8,326 nucleotides of DNA from Anaerolineaceae bacterium (GTDB taxonomy: Bacteria; Chloroflexota; Anaerolineae; Anaerolineales; Villigracilaceae), in the NCBI GenBank assembly GCA_022181005.1, contig BQMV01000041.1, positions 1 through 8,326 on the forward strand, given 5' to 3'. Positions 5,483 through 8,326 of this stretch are shown one piece after another. A program made the translations under genes and the position numbers. The notes under the pieces are model-generated. The model searched no databases. It saw only the letters and a program-made list of their open reading frames with translations, and was not told the DNA's origin. Numbering within the stretch: position 1 is the first letter of the stretch; each line of letters begins with the position of its first letter.

Positions 5483-5995
5483 ATGAATGTTATAAATGCC
5501 ATCCAATTAAAACGCGCCGTGAGGAAGTTCGAAGGAGCGCCGTTGCCCGCCGCCGTGACGGGTTCCATCGTCAACGCGGGCAGACGCGCGCAATCATCCA
5601 AAAACAATCAAGCCTGGCGGTTCATCGCTATTCAAGATAAAACCATTCTGCAGGAACTTTCAACCTGCGGTGAATGGGCGGGGCATCTCGCTGGCGCGGC
5701 GTTAGGCGTTGCGATCTTAACGCCCGACCCAACCGAGAAATTCCAGATCATGTTCGACGCCGGTCAAGCGGCGGCTTATATGCAGTTAGCGGCGTGGGAG
5801 TTGGGCGTCGGTTCGTGTCTCGCTTCGATCTACGAGCCGGAGAAAGCGCGCGCTATCCTCGGCTTCCCCGCCGAATGGCATCTACGCGTCGCGCTCTCCT
5901 TCGGCTATCCGGCGAATAAAGAGAAACTGACCGCCGCGCCTGCGCAAGGCGGGCGCATGACATTGGCTGAAGCAGTACATTGGGAGCGGTGGTAA
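5483..5995 (+). CDS. Nitroreductase family protein (FMN-dependent)
   Basis: A 170-aa protein of the nitroreductase fold, a family of cytoplasmic FMN enzymes, usually dimers, that reduce nitro groups, quinones, enones or flavins with NAD(P)H. The N-terminus shows the FMN-phosphate arginines (KRAVRKFEG, Arg11 and Arg14). This is followed by the NNQAWRF segment (Asn42-Gln43-Ala-Trp45), where the family usually has SxxNxQPW. Residues ~91-112 (FDAGQAAAYMQLAAWELGVGSC) form the conserved central helix. ALSFGYP (~137-143) and the C-terminal GGRMTLAEAVHWERW complete the pattern. The length is at the short end of the family. The start has GAGG 5 bases upstream. The stop overlaps the start of the next gene as TAATG, so the two are likely translationally coupled. 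The true substrate cannot be read from sequence. Confidence 0.88.
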   Translation: MNVINAIQLKRAVRKFEGAPLPAAVTGSIVNAGRRAQSSKNNQAWRFIAIQDKTILQELSTCGEWAGHLAGAALGVAILTPDPTEKFQIMFDAGQAAAYMQLAAWELGVGSCLASIYEPEKARAILGFPAEWHLRVALSFGYPANKEKLTAAPAQGGRMTLAEAVHWERW

Positions 5996-8061
5996 TGGAC
6001 GCCGCTTTACTGCCCTTCTTCGACCCAAAAGGCATTGTCATCATCGGCGCCTCCGCCTCGCCGGAGAAATTAGGATACGGCGTGGCGCGTAATTTGATAC
6101 AAAGCGGCTACACAGGCTCAATTCATCTCGTGGCGAAAAAAAGCGGGGAGATCTTCGGGAAGACTATTCACACCAATTTGCAAGACGTTCCTGACCCGGT
6201 CGAATTGGCGATTCTCATCGTCCCTACGTCCGCCACTCCGCAAGCGATCGAGGATTGCGGCAAGCGCGGCGTTCACGCAGCGATCATCGTCTCGGCGGGG
6301 TTTCGCGAAGCCGGCGAAGAAGGCGCGGCGTTAGAACAGCGTTGCGTCGAGACCGCTCATCGCTATGGCGTTCGCTTACTCGGTCCCAACTGTATCGGCG
6401 TTATCGACACGCATCTCCCGCTCGACACAACCTTCCTGCAACCGCCTATGCCCGCACAGGGAAGCATCGGTTTCATCTCTCATTCAGGCGCATTCGCCGC
6501 TGCCATCATTGACTGGGCGCGCGAGCAAGGCTTCGGCTTCTCACGCATCGTCAGCCTCGGCAACCAAGCCGACATCAACGAGACTGACATGCTGCCTTTG
6601 TTCGCAGACAATCCGCATACCAAAGTTATCGCAATGTATATGGAAGGCATCTCAGACGGCAAACGCTTTATCCGCATTGCCAGCGAAACCGCGCGGAAGA
6701 AACCGATTGTCGCGTTGAAGGTCGGACGCTTTGAATCCGGTCAAAAAGCCGCCGCCTCGCACACAGGCGCGCTCGCTGCATCTGACACAACGTTCGACGC
6801 CGCATTCGAAAAGGCGGGCGTTTTGCGAGCCGAAACCGCCGAGCAAATGTTCGATTGGGCGCGCGCGCTGGAAACCTGCCCGCTCCCAGCTGGAAACCGC
6901 GTCGGTATTCTCACCAACGCCGGCGGACCCGGCGTCATCGCTGCCGATGCGTTAGAGCGCGAAGGCTTGGCGCTCGCCGCGCTGAGCGAATCAACGCAGA
7001 AGGCTCTAAGCGCCGCACTGCCGCCTGCCGCCAGCGTGCACAACCCGGTAGATATGCTCGCTTCCGCCTCGCCAGAACAGTATGCCGACTGCCTGCGGCT
7101 CCTCCTCGCTGACAAGAACGTGGACGCGGTTATGGTCATCTTACCGCCGCCGCCAATGTTTACCGCCGAAGACGTCGCCAAGCGGATCATCGCATCGGCA
7201 GGCGAATCCGCAAAACCTATCGTCGTCGCTCTGATGGGTTCCACGCTGGTTAAATCGGCGAACGACACATTTCAAGCGGCGCGGATGCCGACCTATCCAT
7301 TCCCCGAACGGGCGGCGTCGGCGCTGGCGGCGCTGACGAAACGAGCCGTTAATCTTACGGCTGAGAAAGGTCAAACGACTGACGTTGAACCGCGCCAACC
7401 GCTTCAAGCAGGCGATCTGTCGGCAGACGCATTAATGCAAGCCTACGGCATTCCCACTGCGCCTATCGAACTCGCTCGCAACGTGGATGAAGCCGTCGCC
7501 AGCGCCGACCGGCTCGGCTATCCCGTCGTCATAAAGATCGCCTCGCCGGACATCCTACACAAATCAGACGTGGGCGGAGTAGCGCTAAATATTCAAGACG
7601 CTTCCGCGCTGCGAGAGGGCTATGCTCGCATGATAAAACAGATCCAAAAGATAACCCCAGCGCCGCGCCTCGAAGGAGTCCACGTTCAACGGCAGATTCC
7701 CGCCGGGCAGGAAGTCATCATTGGAATGGCGCGCGATCCGCAATTCGGCGCGTTGATGATGTTCGGCTCCGGCGGCGTAGAGGTGGAAGGACTTCAAGAC
7801 GTCGCATTCTGCTTAAGTCCGTTAAATCAAGCGGAAGCGAAAGCGATGATGCGCAAAACCTGGGCGGGAAGAAAACTCAAAGGTTTTCGCAATATCCCGC
7901 CAGCGGATGAAGCCGCCGTCCGAGACGTCTTGATACGACTATCGCATATAGCGGACACGCATGAAGAAATTGAAGAGATCGAAATCAATCCGTTGCGCGC
8001 GCTGTCGCAAGGAGCGGTAGCCGTTGATGTGCGTATAAGCCGGCGAACGGACATAAAATGA
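5995..8061 (+). CDS. ADP-forming acetate/acyl-CoA ligase, fused alpha and beta subunits
   Basis: A 688-aa single-chain NDP-forming acyl-CoA synthetase. This family interconverts acyl-CoA, ADP and phosphate with the free acid, CoA and ATP, and often makes ATP at the end of fermentation. Residues ~5-130 are the CoA-binding Rossmann domain (IVIIGASASPEKLGYGV). Residues ~155-290 and ~300-450 are succinyl-CoA ligase-like domains, with SHSGAF at ~162-167 and the expected phosphohistidine His256 in ASHTGALAAS. Residues ~470-680 are an ATP-grasp domain with VVIKIASPDILHKSDVGGV (~511-529), GSGGVEVEG and EIEINPL near the end. There is no GNAT domain, which argues against a Pat-type protein acetyltransferase. 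The frame opens at 5980, but the ATG at 5995 overlaps the nitroreductase stop and begins the conserved domain. Its TGA overlaps the next ATG. The enzyme class is secure; acetate versus a longer or aryl acid is not. Confidence 0.92.
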   Translation: MDAALLPFFDPKGIVIIGASASPEKLGYGVARNLIQSGYTGSIHLVAKKSGEIFGKTIHTNLQDVPDPVELAILIVPTSATPQAIEDCGKRGVHAAIIVSAGFREAGEEGAALEQRCVETAHRYGVRLLGPNCIGVIDTHLPLDTTFLQPPMPAQGSIGFISHSGAFAAAIIDWAREQGFGFSRIVSLGNQADINETDMLPLFADNPHTKVIAMYMEGISDGKRFIRIASETARKKPIVALKVGRFESGQKAAASHTGALAASDTTFDAAFEKAGVLRAETAEQMFDWARALETCPLPAGNRVGILTNAGGPGVIAADALEREGLALAALSESTQKALSAALPPAASVHNPVDMLASASPEQYADCLRLLLADKNVDAVMVILPPPPMFTAEDVAKRIIASAGESAKPIVVALMGSTLVKSANDTFQAARMPTYPFPERAASALAALTKRAVNLTAEKGQTTDVEPRQPLQAGDLSADALMQAYGIPTAPIELARNVDEAVASADRLGYPVVIKIASPDILHKSDVGGVALNIQDASALREGYARMIKQIQKITPAPRLEGVHVQRQIPAGQEVIIGMARDPQFGALMMFGSGGVEVEGLQDVAFCLSPLNQAEAKAMMRKTWAGRKLKGFRNIPPADEAAVRDVLIRLSHIADTHEEIEEIEINPLRALSQGAVAVDVRISRRTDIK

Positions 8062-8231
8062 CAGTTGTATCGAAACTAGTTTATTATCCCGTCAAAGGCT
8101 GCCGCGGACATGAAGTCGAGACGCGGAACGTCGAACGTATGGGGCTCGAACGCGACCGCCGTCTAATGATCGTCACGCCTGAGGGCGATTTTCTTTCGCA
8201 ACGACAACTCCCTAAACTGGCTCTCATTACG
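8058..8231 (+). CDS. MOSC-domain protein, N-terminal fragment (truncated by adapter)
   Basis: The ATG overlaps the stop of the acyl-CoA ligase gene (ATGA), which indicates coupled translation. Only 58 genuine codons are present. They match the start of the MOSC N-terminal beta-barrel domain: KLVYYPVKGCRG (6-17), then MGLERDRRLMIVTPEGDFLSQRQLPKLALI (28-57), with the family's GL..DR..M and SQR..P.LA pattern. Full-length family members (YcbX-like) are usually about 260-370 aa and include a C-terminal MOSC domain that handles molybdenum cofactor-linked or N-hydroxylated substrates. That part is missing here. The frame stays open to the window end, but all codons after 8231 come from sequencing adapter, so the tail should not be translated. 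Confidence 0.8.
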
Positions 8232-8326
8232 AGATCGGAAGAGCACACGTCTGAACTCCAGTCACGTGGCCTTATCTCGTATGCCGTCTTCTGCTTGAAA
8301 AAAAAAACACGAACACACACCATCTT
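8232..8326 (+). other. Illumina TruSeq adapter read-through, not genomic DNA
   Basis: Position 8232 starts AGATCGGAAGAGCACACGTC, the TruSeq indexed adapter, which runs exactly to GTCAC at 8265. GTGGCC (8266-8271) follows, which I recall as TruSeq LT index 20, then TT, then the flow-cell end from 8274 to CTTCTGCTTG at 8297. Ten A bases (8298-8307) and a low-complexity tail follow, as seen when reads run past the end of a short insert. Translations give known contaminant peptides: RSEEHTSELQS on the plus strand and KQKTAYEIRPRDWSSD on the minus strand. The last genomic base is about 8231. Confidence 0.99.

Noticed and set aside
8084..8323. Minus-strand 79-aa open frame
   Set aside because: Its N-terminal half is the reverse complement of Illumina adapter, a known contaminant peptide, and the rest is the antisense of the MOSC gene.

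Overview
The window looks like one end of a metagenomic contig from a Chloroflexota bacterium, most likely class Anaerolineae. This rests on the style of its proteins (a lipoprotein with a Thr/Pro-rich linker, a selA operon with small membrane proteins, a GxxExxY protein, a single-chain ADP-forming acyl-CoA synthetase), moderate GC content and likely leaderless promoters. It is a judgement by eye, not a database result.

The window falls into two divergently transcribed halves around a spacer at 4324-4538. The minus-strand half (4323 down to 1) holds, in order of transcription, a small four-helix membrane protein, selA (L-seryl-tRNA(Sec) selenium transferase), a zinc-ribbon membrane protein, a GxxExxY protein, an M24 metallopeptidase of the aminopeptidase P/Xaa-Pro dipeptidase type, and the start of a lipoprotein cut by the window edge. 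The first three genes overlap and must form one transcription unit. The GxxExxY gene lies between near-identical inverted repeats (1485-1521 and 1980-2015) made of CGAAT units spaced 8-9 bp apart. The 531-bp block looks like a small cassette inserted into an otherwise tight operon, and removing it at its bounding TTAA sequences would leave the upstream stop codon and the M24 ribosome binding site directly joined.

The plus-strand half holds a class A beta-lactamase-like serine hydrolase with no signal peptide (4539-5366), then after a short spacer with a TATAAT promoter element an operon of a nitroreductase, an ADP-forming acetate/acyl-CoA ligase and the N-terminus of a MOSC-domain protein. 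The last three are joined by TAATG and ATGA overlaps, so they are probably translationally coupled. A working picture is redox and acyl-CoA energy metabolism, though no substrate can be read from the sequence.

The last ~95 bases (8232-8326) are not biological. They are Illumina TruSeq adapter with an index, the flow-cell sequence, a poly-A run and noise. The MOSC gene is truncated by this artefact and any protein called across the join is chimeric. No rRNA, tRNA or CRISPR array was seen.
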